The notes below the pieces were generated by a model. That model made no database searches. It was not told the DNA's origin and saw only the letters and a program-made list of their open reading frames with translations. DNA of 64,000 nucleotides, from assembly GCA_022560025.1 (NCBI GenBank), contig JAFISE010000061.1, forward strand, positions 113,604 to 177,603. The letters run 5' to 3'. The position numbers and the translations under genes were made by a program. This document shows, piece after piece, positions 1-10,576 of this stretch (positions are counted from its first letter, which is position 1; every line of letters starts with the position of its first letter). Source of the stretch: Stagonosporopsis chrysanthemi. Taxonomy: Eukaryota > Ascomycota > Dothideomycetes > Pleosporales > Didymellaceae.

Positions 1-1
1 G

Positions 2-799
2 GGCTTCCTCTACGTCCAGTTCAAGGCTGCTGCTTACTGGTTCATCATCCCATGGCTCGTCTACCTGTTCATCAAGGCCATGTTCGTCGGTCTCTCCCAG
101 TCCAATGGTACCGTTCAAGGTATTGCCCTTGTCATTATTGAGGCTGCCCTTCTCATTGGCGTCTCTGTCCTTCGCCCATGGATGGACAAGAAGACCAATG
201 GTTTCAACATTGCTATCGCTGCCGTCAACTTCCTCAGTGCTGTTTTCCTGCTGATGTTTACCGAGGTCTTCAAGCAGCCCGGAATCGTCACGGGAGTCAT
301 GGGAGTCATTTTCTTTGTTTTCAACGCCGCGTTCTCTCTGATCCTGCTGCTTATGCTTCTCGTCTCTTCTGGATTCGCCGTCTTCACCAAGAACCCCGAT
401 ACCCGCTACCAGCCCATGCGCGACGACCGTGGTTCCTTCATCAAGTCGCAGACGCAGCTGACCACCGAGCTCGATGCATTAGGTGCTACCGCACGCGGCG
501 AAGGCAAGGGTGCCCACGGATCGCGTAGCCGCATTGACGACGACGACGACTACTCCTCCGATGAGCAACGCCAGCTGGCTGCAAAGGAAGGAGGCTTCAC
601 CGAGCACTACGCTGTTGCACCTCCTCGCAGCCCAGCTAGCACTACACACACACACAACGCGCCGCCCTCGTTTTACGATCGCAGTAACGCTAGTCCGGTA
701 CCTTCATATGGGCGAGAGGGCAGCCTTCGCAATGATGTACAGCACCGTGCGGCAAACAACTCGAGCCCGTGGCAACGAGGAGCAGGCTACGACCATTGA
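2..799 (+). CDS. TRP/Flc-like multi-spanning membrane protein, C-terminal part
   Basis: The reading frame is open from the left edge, so the 5' end lies outside the window; 265 residues are visible. The first half carries at least four hydrophobic membrane segments (around residues 10-27, 35-55, 65-85 and 93-120). A hydrophilic cytosolic tail follows, with an Asp run (RIDDDDDY), a short Thr-His run and many Ser/Pro. This arrangement matches the C-terminal half of the fungal Flc/TRP-like family (ML-like plus TRP channel domains), which acts in flavin/haem transport, calcium handling and cell-wall integrity at the ER and plasma membrane. The ML-like lumenal domain would be upstream. The assignment rests on topology and general family resemblance, not on a diagnostic motif. 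Confidence 0.7.
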   Translation, partial: GFLYVQFKAAAYWFIIPWLVYLFIKAMFVGLSQSNGTVQGIALVIIEAALLIGVSVLRPWMDKKTNGFNIAIAAVNFLSAVFLLMFTEVFKQPGIVTGVMGVIFFVFNAAFSLILLLMLLVSSGFAVFTKNPDTRYQPMRDDRGSFIKSQTQLTTELDALGATARGEGKGAHGSRSRIDDDDDYSSDEQRQLAAKEGGFTEHYAVAPPRSPASTTHTHNAPPSFYDRSNASPVPSYGREGSLRNDVQHRAANNSSPWQRGAGYDH

Positions 800-2869
800 C
801 GCCAGGAGCATGAGGAGCAGGTGGGCAAGATTATTGACATGTATGGTCATGGTCGCTCCTCCGTGCAAAACAAGACTTGAAATATTAATGGGAAACATAT
901 TGCGTGTGCATATATCCTGTATCGAAATATCTAATTCCACGACATGTCTCTGAACATTGGAACCCGGTCATGAACGGTGGCGTTCTCTTGCCAGCCCTCC
1001 TTACCATTTGGAAGAAGGCGCTTCGAGCTTCGTTTGCAGAGGGTGACATCCCTTATTTCCTACTGTCAATTTTCTTTTTCCCTTTTGTTCAGGTGCCTGG
1101 CACCCATCATTCCTTTGTCAACGGCGCAATGGGACAGTCAGTCATTGGCTCTATATCAGGTGTGCGTGGCACAGCCAGCTCGACAGAGCGACAACGAATC
1201 GAAGAGCGAAGACTTGCAGACTACAGTATGCAGCTTTGGCAATGTGTAAAAACTACTGTGAAGTACTCAGCTCGCAATCTAAGATCAAACTATCCCAAAC
1301 GTCTCAATGTGCATCCCGTGTTGTGGACTGATCGTGGCAGCCAGCAATACTCTTTTTAGGCAATCACACTCCTCGTTATCTTGGACCTAAGCACCTGCTG
1401 TGATCAATCGTCTTGGTAGACCTCAGACACAATCTCGATGTCACTAGCCTCGTATGTAATCCTTTGGCTTTGATCCCTTTACATGGCGATGCCCAGTCAC
1501 TAGAGCAGCCGTGGGCTCTATTGCACCTTTTGGCACGCAACAGCGCAAATCATCGATTTCCCCAAACTTGGTCCACGACACTGGGCATTTTGCGACCATA
1601 CTGCAAACCAGCAAGCTCCCGCTGGCGCATCGAACGGGCGACCGAAGGTACGTCAAGATGCAGCGATTGCGGAGTAGACCAGCACGGCAGGCCAGTCGGA
1701 GGGACCGGCTAACCTGCTTGACAGGGTGGGGAAAGGCAGTGGACCGAAATCCTGGTATCGAACGCATGACAAACTGTGCATGCAGATGCTGCTGCAAGAG
1801 CTGCGAGACGACATGGTATCTTATCTGCAGTGGGACTAGAGATTGCTGATATCTGCTCGAGATTCGGTGTTAGGATAACGCGCCAGCCACAGTCACTCAA
1901 CATGCGGATTAAGGCATCGGCTTGATCACGACCGGCAGTCGATTCTATCGAATTCGATAGCTCCACTCGATCATCAGCTGCGCAGTTATCTCACGACTGC
2001 TGCTAGCGACGTCACAAAGCACCGATCATACAGCACCACGATTGATTTACGCCGAAGCGTCGTCAGAAGTGTCATGGCCATCCAGACAGATCTCGTTCCG
2101 TGGCACGCACAGCAGCGCTGCGTCTTGCACACGTTGAACCGGACGCAGAAGTCAGGGTAACTCCAGACGCCGCAATAGCCAATCAACTCACGCACGTTGA
2201 TACGGATCTGCTTGATGATTGGGGATCCGAAGCCAAGGTTCCGCTTTTTTGTGCTCAGGCGACAGCCCGACCGGGAAACTCGAGTGAAAGGGTTCTGGAA
2301 CAAGGCTTGCTTCCCTTTCGATCCAAAGTTGCAGATACCAACCGCGGCCTAATTTCAAGCGCGCAGCCCTGCGCTCATGTGTCACACGCGCAAGATTGGC
2401 GGCCTCAAGCGGGACACCGCCGGCAGTGCTTTAACAGTCCATGGCCGTCCGGATTTGTCGAGGCTGCACGCATTATTTTTCCATCGCGGGCACTCCGCGC
2501 GCGCCGCTTGCCCAAACCGAAGAATGTGTATGCTGCACTGAGTCGCCCATGCGAAATACCATTCTGGATCCCTTGTACCAATATTTGTGACTTTGTTCCC
2601 TTTATTTGCTTGGTACCGTCGCCACAGCCGTCCCGTATCCCTTGTTCGTTGGCGGTACCAAAAAGCCTTCCAGACCTTTTGTCATTGCTGGCTTGAATTT
2701 TATCTCGAAAGTTTCGCGCAGTTTCGTCTTTCCCTACGCAGCTTCCAAACCCGTTTGACTTCTGGTGTCGCGTTTCACAACTCAAGGTTACCCTTTCACA
2801 CGCCTGTATGCAGTGACCATAGTACTGCTCCCTCAAACCAAACCTTCATCACGAGGCCCTTTTAACAGC
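800..2869. other. Intergenic region, no gene recognised
   Basis: About 2 kb between the Flc-like gene and the kinase gene. Several open frames of 60-200 codons overlap on both strands, but none has coding character or a recognisable domain. The right third probably holds the kinase promoter and leader, with pyrimidine-rich runs and an inverted repeat at 2610-2661. Confidence 0.6.
2610..2661. repeat. Inverted repeat in the kinase upstream region
   Basis: TTGGTACCG at 2610-2618 is matched by its exact reverse complement CGGTACCAA at 2653-2661, with 34 bases between. Pairing can extend a little with one bulge (CGCCA against TGGCG). It lies about 210 bp upstream of the kinase start and could form a hairpin in the leader or be a symmetric factor site. 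No function is known. Confidence 0.5.
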
Positions 2870-4348
2870 ATGACCATCCGCTATAACATAATCTCTTCTC
2901 CTACAGGATCTTTCCTGAGACGCGGCTCCTCAAGCACCACATCATCCAAGCAGGATACACTACACACTCTGGATCTTGGCCGCTGCACATCAAAGGAGTT
3001 TACCAAAGAGACTAGGGAGGACCAAGGCCCTTCAAAGAAACAATCAATATCTACGCCCCCGGACTCGCCCCCTCGTTTACGCTCTGCAATGGTAGACACC
3101 GGGAAGCCGCAGCACGGCAGTGTAATGACGCCGCCGGCAACACCAACATCGCTCTCTCACTTCCAATCTGGCTCCAACTCGGATGACTACAGCATACAGA
3201 CTGGTCGGACGCGCCACGGTTCGATCGCCTCAACGGTTTCTGTTCCTCGCTCTCCCTCGATACGTTCTCATCCTGTGGCAGTCCAGCTCTTTGATCCTGA
3301 AATACTCGAGTATGTAATACTCGTCGACGACAACGACAAGAAACGTCCCATCGGCACAGGTGTATGGAGCGATGTGTACCTCGCAGCCCCCAGTTTACCC
3401 AAACCCGCGGAACAGTCCTTTCTACTCCCGCCTTCCACCGCAAAGTCGCCTCCGGTCACCCCGGTGAAATCTAACGACTCGGCAATTGGGCTTGACTCAT
3501 TCCCTGCCGTACCACCACTGTATGCCATCAAGGCCCCTGCGTCTACTAGCTCACGCAAGGTCTTGAGAGAAGAAGCGAAGGTTCTGTCCTATCTATCTCA
3601 ATTCCCAGACGCGGACAGACACGTCGTACAATTCTTCGGTCTGGATACCCGTAACGACGCGCTGGTTCTGAAGGCCATGGACGGCACGTTAGAGGATTGG
3701 ATCAAGAAGAACCTCAACAATCTCGATGAGAACTTGCGCGCAGTCAAGCTCGCATCCGTGTTCCCCCGCATCGCCCTGGCTCTCATCGACAGCCTGGTAT
3801 GGATGCAAGACAAGAACTGCGTCCACGCCGACATCAAACCCGCCAACGTGCTCACCTCTAACACTCCTGCGGACCTCATGTCGGTCCCGGCTACTGTCTA
3901 CTCCGACTTCTCCTCTACCATCCTCGTCGCGCCAGACATCGAGGTTCACAATGCCTCCCCGCTTGGCGCCGGGACCTGGGACTACCTTGACCCCTCTCTG
4001 CTGAGCAGCCTTGCTCCCGCCGAGCCGTCAGCCGCCACTGACCTGTGGTCGCTCGCCATCACCCTGCTCTTCCTCATCATTGGCGCATCGCCTTTCGACG
4101 CCTTCAGGCACAACAAGTACCAGCAGCGTGAGATGATCAAGTCCGGAAGCCCCCTCCAATGCCTCGCCTACGATGACGCGGGCATCAAGAACATGCGCAA
4201 GATGAAGGATCTCTCGAAATCGCTGGGTCTGGACTTGCACAAGTGGTTTGCCAAAGTGCTTGTCAAGGACGTGAGCAAGCGCATTGACGTGGCCGAGTGG
4301 AGGGCTGAGTTGGCGCGTGCCACGAGCAAAGTGGGCGCGATGATCTAG
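2870..4348 (+). CDS. Divergent Ser/Thr protein kinase-like protein
   Basis: Single exon, 492 aa. The frame is open upstream, but the ATG at 2870 has A at -3 and removes a weak 35-residue extension. Residues 1-140 are Ser/Pro/Thr-rich and probably disordered. A kinase fold follows: glycine loop GTGVWSDVYLA (~162), AIK lysine at ~221, a helix-C-like REEAKVL, catalytic loop HADIKPAN with Asp ~321, metal-binding motif DFS (Asp ~346) instead of DFG, and the helix-F motif DLWSLAITLL. The APE motif is not recognisable. The insert between glycine loop and lysine is about 50 residues, longer than usual. Lys, catalytic Asp, Asn and DFx Asp are kept, so activity is plausible. I cannot assign a kinase subfamily. 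Confidence 0.8.
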   Translation: MTIRYNIISSPTGSFLRRGSSSTTSSKQDTLHTLDLGRCTSKEFTKETREDQGPSKKQSISTPPDSPPRLRSAMVDTGKPQHGSVMTPPATPTSLSHFQSGSNSDDYSIQTGRTRHGSIASTVSVPRSPSIRSHPVAVQLFDPEILEYVILVDDNDKKRPIGTGVWSDVYLAAPSLPKPAEQSFLLPPSTAKSPPVTPVKSNDSAIGLDSFPAVPPLYAIKAPASTSSRKVLREEAKVLSYLSQFPDADRHVVQFFGLDTRNDALVLKAMDGTLEDWIKKNLNNLDENLRAVKLASVFPRIALALIDSLVWMQDKNCVHADIKPANVLTSNTPADLMSVPATVYSDFSSTILVAPDIEVHNASPLGAGTWDYLDPSLLSSLAPAEPSAATDLWSLAITLLFLIIGASPFDAFRHNKYQQREMIKSGSPLQCLAYDDAGIKNMRKMKDLSKSLGLDLHKWFAKVLVKDVSKRIDVAEWRAELARATSKVGAMI

Positions 4349-5058
4349 CAAGGATGTTCTCGATGCTCGCCAGCGGTGGCTGGCCATGTACATTGTTTTC
4401 CTATTTTTTTTTTCTTTTTCCGGCGTAAAGGAGTCTGAGAGAGGGGGCTGGACATTCGCTAGATACCCATTGGCATTGTTGTTGCATTAAACACATGACA
4501 GAACCTCCCATGTCCGGGAGAGGCATCATCTTGATCAATTGGAAGCTTCCACTTCTTTCACAACCCGTTGAATCTTCTTCGTCGCTCGCCCATTCGATGG
4601 TATTCAAACCAAACTCATTATCTCCGATCACACACAATACCACCTCACGTTCCCTTCTCACCCCTGCACAGGAGAATATCGCACAAGCACAAGCAACGGA
4701 CCCCCCTGGCCTCGTGAACAAGTTGTGAGCGATCCATGTGAGCCCAAGGTACGGGGTCGGAGATAGGGAGGGCGTGCGATTTGATGTACGCGACATGAGT
4801 GAATGGTGTGTTACCGTACGTAGGGTAGAGCGAAGTGCAATGCATTTGAAAGTAGATGACACGCCGATCGAATTACCCAGACTTGCATTAACTGAATTAC
4901 CACGAGAACCCTGAACTTGTTTTGGTGCTACCAGTATACCTTCACAACCTGGCCGGCCAAAACGCCCGTCAGCGCTCTGGCTTCTGCCTCGAGCTTTGTT
5001 CATATTCAAACTTGCGCAAATGATGCCCCCCCCCCCCTTTTCTGATAGTCGAGCAAAG
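4349..5058. other. Convergent intergenic region with a C12 tract
   Basis: This 710 bp lies between the 3' ends of the kinase gene (+) and the three-exon unknown gene (-). It holds two 3' UTRs and a homopolymer of 12 C at 5026-5037 (+ strand). The 238-residue open frame on the minus strand here overlaps the neighbour's last exon and has no coding character. Confidence 0.55.
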
Positions 5059-6550
5059 TCACTCCCCCTTCTGGGCGCCCGCTTCAGCAGTATGACCCCC
5101 GCGCTTGCAGAAGACATTCTTCAGCCGAGCAAGCAGTATACAACGCCTTTTCGGTTCCACTTTTCGGTAGCTGGAGGCGAGTGATGCGGAGTGGGGGGAC
5201 AGATGGCCGCTGTCGACATTCTTCTCCCAGTCGCGGATGGCCTGGGCTTGTGGGTCTCTAGTGCGGCAGGTTAGTGATGGGATGGGACGAGGGAAGAGCG
5301 CGCGAGGGGGAAGACATACGTGTTGCTGCTGATGGTTGGATGAGAGGGCCCTGCGTAATGCACTGACGGGTCAGCTACTTGCTCCTGCCTTGGGCAGTCC
5401 TGGGCATCATTGTCGAACCGACTCTCAGCATCGATATCGATATCGATTTCTTCGAAGGTACTGCTATCATGCGTAAAACGCTGTGAAGGGCGTCTTGCCG
5501 ATACAAGGGGTGATCCAGGAGGAGTCGCAAATGGAGACTCGATTGGGCTGCCGTACTGTGAGTTGAGCGCCGTGCACGGGATAGAGGAGCATGGTTTGCC
5601 GTTCTGCTTGAGAAATTGCCTCGAAGGGAAGCGGTGATTCTCTTCGGCTTCACGGTCTGACCAGGTAGCTTGGTTGGGCATGCGAATACATGCTTGAATA
5701 CCCGCGCCGCGATAGTGGTGTGGCGCGGTCGCAGTAAGATAGCGGTCGCCAAAAGGGTCTTCAGCTGGGTTCGAAGGTCTTCCTGACTTATTACGCTTCG
5801 AAACGTAACTAGACGATGTTGCGCACACCTGACTGGATCTAGAAATGCGCTCGAGTTGTGTGTCCAGGTCGTAGCTGACCTCTGTTTGCAGCTGAGATGC
5901 GCGGTAGTCTGAGCGAACCTTCAGTATCTTTCGATTGGCCGTCGTTCGCAGCTGTGTCTTCACACTGCTCTGTGCGTGTGAGGATGCGAAATGAGGTCGC
6001 TCGAGCTGTTGGCCTGCCGAGAACGGTGGTGTAGCTGGCGTAGATGGTGTGCTCCAATTTCTGCTGTTCTTTGCACTGGACGCAGAGCTCAGTGGACCTT
6101 GAGTGTTCCGTATTGGTTCATTCAATGACTTCAGCCGGCGCATAGCATCTTCGATCTGTGCCCTGGTGGTGAGCTGTGCAAGTCTGCGCTGGTGCCAAAG
6201 ATACTGTATCGATTGTCAATCTCCATCTGAGCCTGGTGATCGAAGAGTGCTTGGAAAAACAGCAGCTTCTACGTAACAATGCCACTACTGACACGACTTC
6301 TTGTAAAAACTGACGAAATCATTGCAAACAGCGCTTGGAGTGTTCAGCGACTGCATCAAGCGCCGGAAACTTGTGAAATGGAAGTCTCGTTGGACGCACG
6401 CAAACGATGAATCTTCATTGAAACCCTCGCTAGAGACAACAATTGTCCGAATCGCGAGCAAATGCATATCAAACTTACCGTTCCGTCGCTCTGAGGTGGT
6501 GCCGGGAAACCGTAGTCCATCAGTCTTTCAGAATAGCTGTCCGCAGCCAT
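5059..6550 (-). CDS. Hypothetical Ser-rich protein, three exons
   Basis: I assembled this gene from splice signals: exon 1 6550-6479, exon 2 6203-5320, exon 3 5257-5059; 384 aa. Intron 1 (6478-6204, 275 bp) starts GTAAGT and ends ATACAG in phase 0. Intron 2 (5319-5258, 62 bp) starts GTATGT, has branch site CTAAC and ends TAG in phase 2. The ATG at 6550 has A at -3 and G at +4. The joined protein has a short basic, probably helical segment near residues 25-50 (TRAQIEDAMRRLKSL), long Ser/Pro/Thr-rich stretches, an acidic EEIDIDIDAES patch and a basic Cys-containing tail (LKNVFCKR). No known domain is visible. Intron 1 is long for this genome, so its acceptor is the least certain point. Confidence 0.65.
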
Positions 6551-9500
6551 CGTGTATCTTGCCGCCCTATAGCGCGTGATGTTGCAGTGTGCCCTCACCA
6601 GGTGCCGTGTTTCTTTATGATGGGAAAACTTGCGCGTTCCTATGTGTGCGCAGTATTGGAGGGTCTAAGGGTCCCATGGCCCAGCGAGGCAACGCCCAAA
6701 GTTACCGTTGTTTTGGTTGATAAGGGCATGATTGTCTGGCGCTGAGCCAGTGTCGTAAAACGTTGAGACCTGTGGTGTTGACGGTAAGGTCAATTTTCCG
6801 AACTCTAAATGTTTGGTCCAAACTTATGATGATTTAGATTGCGTAGGGCTCCAATAACAGCCTCACATATCAACCAGATCGATGCAGGGGCGTTGCAACT
6901 CGCCTTTGGAAGCCTCGTAACTTCCACACGAATGTGGTCACTACCCGTGCGACGAACGTTGACCGCTAGAGTGACTCATGATGCGAAGCAGGGTCCTTCT
7001 TGTTGAGTACCTCGAGCCCTCACTTTAGATCAGTGCGAACCTTAGCCAACCCTTTGCAAGGGCTAGAGGAACTCATCCCGCGACAATCTCACGGGCCGCA
7101 CCGGCGCCGCGTCAGCTCAGTGTGCTGCTCACTGTTCCGCAGAGGAGATATAGCTCCGAGTGGTGGGCTGCGGGGGATAAGGTTAAGGTTGAACCTGTGG
7201 TCATATACTGTGTAGATGACTTTCCGAAAGGGCAAACCGGCACTTGTCGTATTCTTGAGGTTGGGCTTCACCGAGACTGTCAGCAACGGAAGTTCACCAT
7301 GCCGGAAAGCCACGGTAGTGCTTCGCTGACACGAAGCTCGCTCCACACGCTTGTCTGTACTCCCATTCCACGCCATAGACTCAGCAATCGAGCCTCAGAC
7401 CCAAGGACCTCACTGTTGGATCTGCCAAACGACGCCCACGTTGCACAACCTGTGCGATCATGCCTAAAAGTGCACCTAGCATCATCTCCACTTTCTGACA
7501 CGAGTCATTTCTGTACCTCCCAGATTCAGAACGCCGACTGACCCAACGTCAATCTCACTAGCTCCAGTGCTTGGACGGGCGCATCGTCTTGCAAAATAGG
7601 GAGCTGGGGAGGTATGGGGCTGACAGCCCCGAATTGATGATGAGGTCGGCGAGGTGTGCGTACCTGGAATGCACAGATCCTTCGCGCAGCCAGCATCTAT
7701 TTTCCGCCTGCTGTACCGCAGAATCCTTTGTAAGAAGCCGAGTCCTCTTGGCAATTATACAGAACGGGGCTGCATCTCAAATGTTTGATTGAATGTAGGG
7801 ATTGTTGCAAGGGCCAGCGCAACCAATCCGCATCCGCATCGTGCAGCCTTGTCCGTATCTGCCGCCTCGAGTTCGGGTTCCTGAAGATGCGAACAGGGGT
7901 TCGACAGGGGCAAGCCGCGCTGACGGCACCACCACGCTTTGCGGACACGATCGTGACAGCGCATCTTAAAGATTTACCAGATCTTCTGGCCATGGTTTTC
8001 AGTCGCTGTTCAGTAGTGCGCGAAGGATGTAGACAAGGTGACACAGGTCACCTTGAGCCCGCCTGCCTCTCTCCCAACCACTAGTGCTACTCCGCAACCG
8101 TCCCTGGACACATTGCGGCCTGAACCTGCGAGAGATCCTCCGGCCATGACGATGAATCGCCGTCCAGCAGTGCGCGAATGATGCAGACGACTCCACAATG
8201 GAGAGATCGGGCTCACAGAGCTTAAAATTCGGGCCGGGGAGGCTCTCGTGGTCGCATGTAACAGAGAGACTGGTCCAAGCTGGGCTCAGTACTCAGAAAG
8301 GTTCTCGGGTTCGTAGGCGATAAAATGACAGAGTAGGGGATAAGAGCTTGCTGCGTTGCCGCAAGTACGTACCCTCCGTCGGGCACAGCCAACAGTTGAG
8401 ACGTGTAATGTCTTTCTTGTCGCGTGCCCTGAGCGTAATCGTGGTGAGAGGCTTGAGCTGCGTATTGAGCAGAGCAGTAGTGGTCTCCACTCTTCACCGT
8501 CTGTCCGCCAAATAGGTATCGTGACGAGATCGGAACCGGTATCGTGGAGTCCGACCGCGAACGCATGCGGACACCAGCGCGCGGTATCCACGGTGATAAG
8601 CGATACTATATGTGGAGACAATGACCAGGAGAAGCGAGACTGGCCACGCCTAGCGAGCGCCGTTCCGCTGGCTGAGCTGAGCCATCGTGGACTCCGAGGA
8701 ACATCTCTCGCTCTGTCTTCCGTCTCTATCACTGCCAAGCTGCATTATTCTATGCCACGCATGCAACAAATGTTTGCGGGGACGCGTGGAAACAAAGAAC
8801 ATCAAATTTCCTGCACAAAAAAGGAGACGCTGCATATGATTTGCAATGCCTGCCAGCCATGCGTAACTGTGGCAGTGTGGAGAGACTGCACGGGCCCAAA
8901 AAGTTAGCCCGCGTGTCACAGCCAAATGAAGGATAGCAACCCTGCATGCGTCCAAGCTGTCAGGAACAGGAACGCTGTCCTTGCCTCACGGTCAGATTAG
9001 TCCACTTTTCGATCCGCCAACCCTAGGATCGTGTTTCGCTTGCTGCGCGCAGTGATGCTTTTTCTGGCATCGCAAATGCCCGAACGGCTGACCATTGGTG
9101 GGACTGCATCTGAGCAAACTTGCCATGTTGATTGTTGCAGGGTTGGATTTTACAACCCCCTCAGAAGCTGCAGGATGCAGACCGGGATCAGGCTGTGTGC
9201 ACGAACCTTGAGGTTTGCGAGCTGTTTCAAGATGTTTGATTGCAAGCTGTGTCATCTGTGTAACGTCGACAACTGCCATAATGTACGCCTGAAACAATCA
9301 GAGAGGTTCAACGGTTTGGGCATTAACATCGACTCGAAGTATGGTCGAGGACTTATTGAAAGGACGATTCGGCAATGCCAACCGCAAGAGCAGCTGCATG
9401 CAGCGCATGATGCCATGCAGAGATCGGCGTTGCCGGCTACGTGTCGAGTAGGAGGCTTTCATTGGAAAATTGGGGGCCAGCTCTACGTAGTCATTTCCCA

Positions 9501-9962
9501 TGATTGGGTCGAGAAGCCACTGATGTCCAGGTTCGGCGAAGGAACAGGTACTAGCGCTCGGGCGTCAGTGATCAGCCATGGGGCCCCTGCGTTGACTAGG
9601 GCCGAAAGCGAATAAGCGCTGATCCAGGCCGAGAAGCGATGACAAGAATGCGATGTGGCAGGATCCGCTGGCGTGTACCACGTTACTGGCGCTCTGGTGG
9701 TGGGATGGAATCCTTGAAGATGAAGACGCAGGCGGCGCCAACATGTCCGTTCGCGGGAAGATGCGCTGTGCGCCAGCTGAGAAGCCTCTTGTAGAGTTTT
9801 GTATAATAGTCAAGCATGCACCGCCCTCTGGGTTGCCTGCCCACTCATTAGCAACCTCACCAGCTCGGACAACATATATTGCCGCTTAATCACGCCTGTG
9901 AAGAACCTCCATCTCGAGTCAGAAACCTCCGCATATCCTCAAGTGCATTCGACAAGTCGACA
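6551..9962. other. Long gene-free stretch (3.4 kb)
   Basis: No open frame here has recognisable domains or supported splicing. Frames of 60-190 codons overlap on both strands without any dominating. The only structure I see is the diverged direct repeat at 7979-8192. The last 100 bp (acatatatt near 9870) probably belong to the promoter of the next gene. The stretch may hold a decayed gene or repeat that is no longer recognisable. Confidence 0.5.
7979..8192. repeat. Diverged 60 bp direct repeat pair
   Basis: Copy 1 is 7979-8038 and copy 2 is 8133-8192, offset 154 bp. Both read AGATCyTCyGGCCATG, then further aligned blocks including CAGyAGTGCGCGAA and GATGyAGAC. Many differences are C in copy 2 against T in copy 1, the pattern expected of an old duplication decayed by C-to-T change. 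No function is apparent. Confidence 0.55.
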
Positions 9963-10576
9963 ATGGTTGGCCACCTGAACATGAAGACCAAGAAGACAGT
10001 CCAGTCTGGACAATGCTTCCTCACCGAGGAAAACCTCCGACTACACAGCTCAGCATATTCCAAGGTACGTGGTCTGCTTGTTAAGCCACTAAGACATTAG
10101 CTGACGTCGTTTCTTAGAGCACAGCAGTACTTGAAGACCAATTGTGTGATCAAGACCGTACATGGGCCGAGTGTTCCGAATTGTACCGTTTTGAAGATGA
10201 TTTGAGCGAATCTGGAGACGAAGACCTAAACACAATGAGATACAACATGGCTTTGAGAAAGGCTGCATCCTTGGAGGCATTGAAGATATATGGCGGTTGC
10301 TTCACATCTGGCTTTCTCGCAATGACACACGGTAGCCACGACAACCAGAGACCAGCATGCCCTGACGCCGAAGGACTCGATTTGCAGATGATTGCCTCGG
10401 AGATGGCTCGCGTCGACACAGGCAGTATCGAAACTCGGTCGAGGTCCTCAAGAAGCTGCGGTAGTCCACGACCAGATTCGGACACATTGAGCCGAGTAGA
10501 CGGAGAGAGGAGTGGGAAGAAGTGGAGCTGGAGAGGGTTCGGAAAGAAGAGGCGTAACGGCAGGAATGCGGCATGA
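9963..10576 (+). CDS. Small hypothetical protein, two exons
   Basis: Exon 1 9963-10064 and exon 2 10118-10576, separated by a 53 bp intron (GTACGT, branch GCTGAC, acceptor TTAG, phase 0); 186 aa. The ATG at 9963 has A at -3 and is the first ATG in the frame. The protein starts basic (MKTKKTV), has an acidic middle (FEDDLSESGDED) followed by a predicted helix (MALRKAASLEALK), and ends in a Ser/Arg-rich then strongly basic tail (KKWSWRGFGKKRRNGR) that could be a nuclear localisation signal. No known family is recognised; coding status rests on splice phase, composition and ORF continuity. Confidence 0.65.

Noticed and set aside
4401..5117. 238-codon minus-strand frame between kinase and three-exon gene
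   Set aside because: Overlaps the last exon of the spliced gene in another frame and has no recognisable domain.
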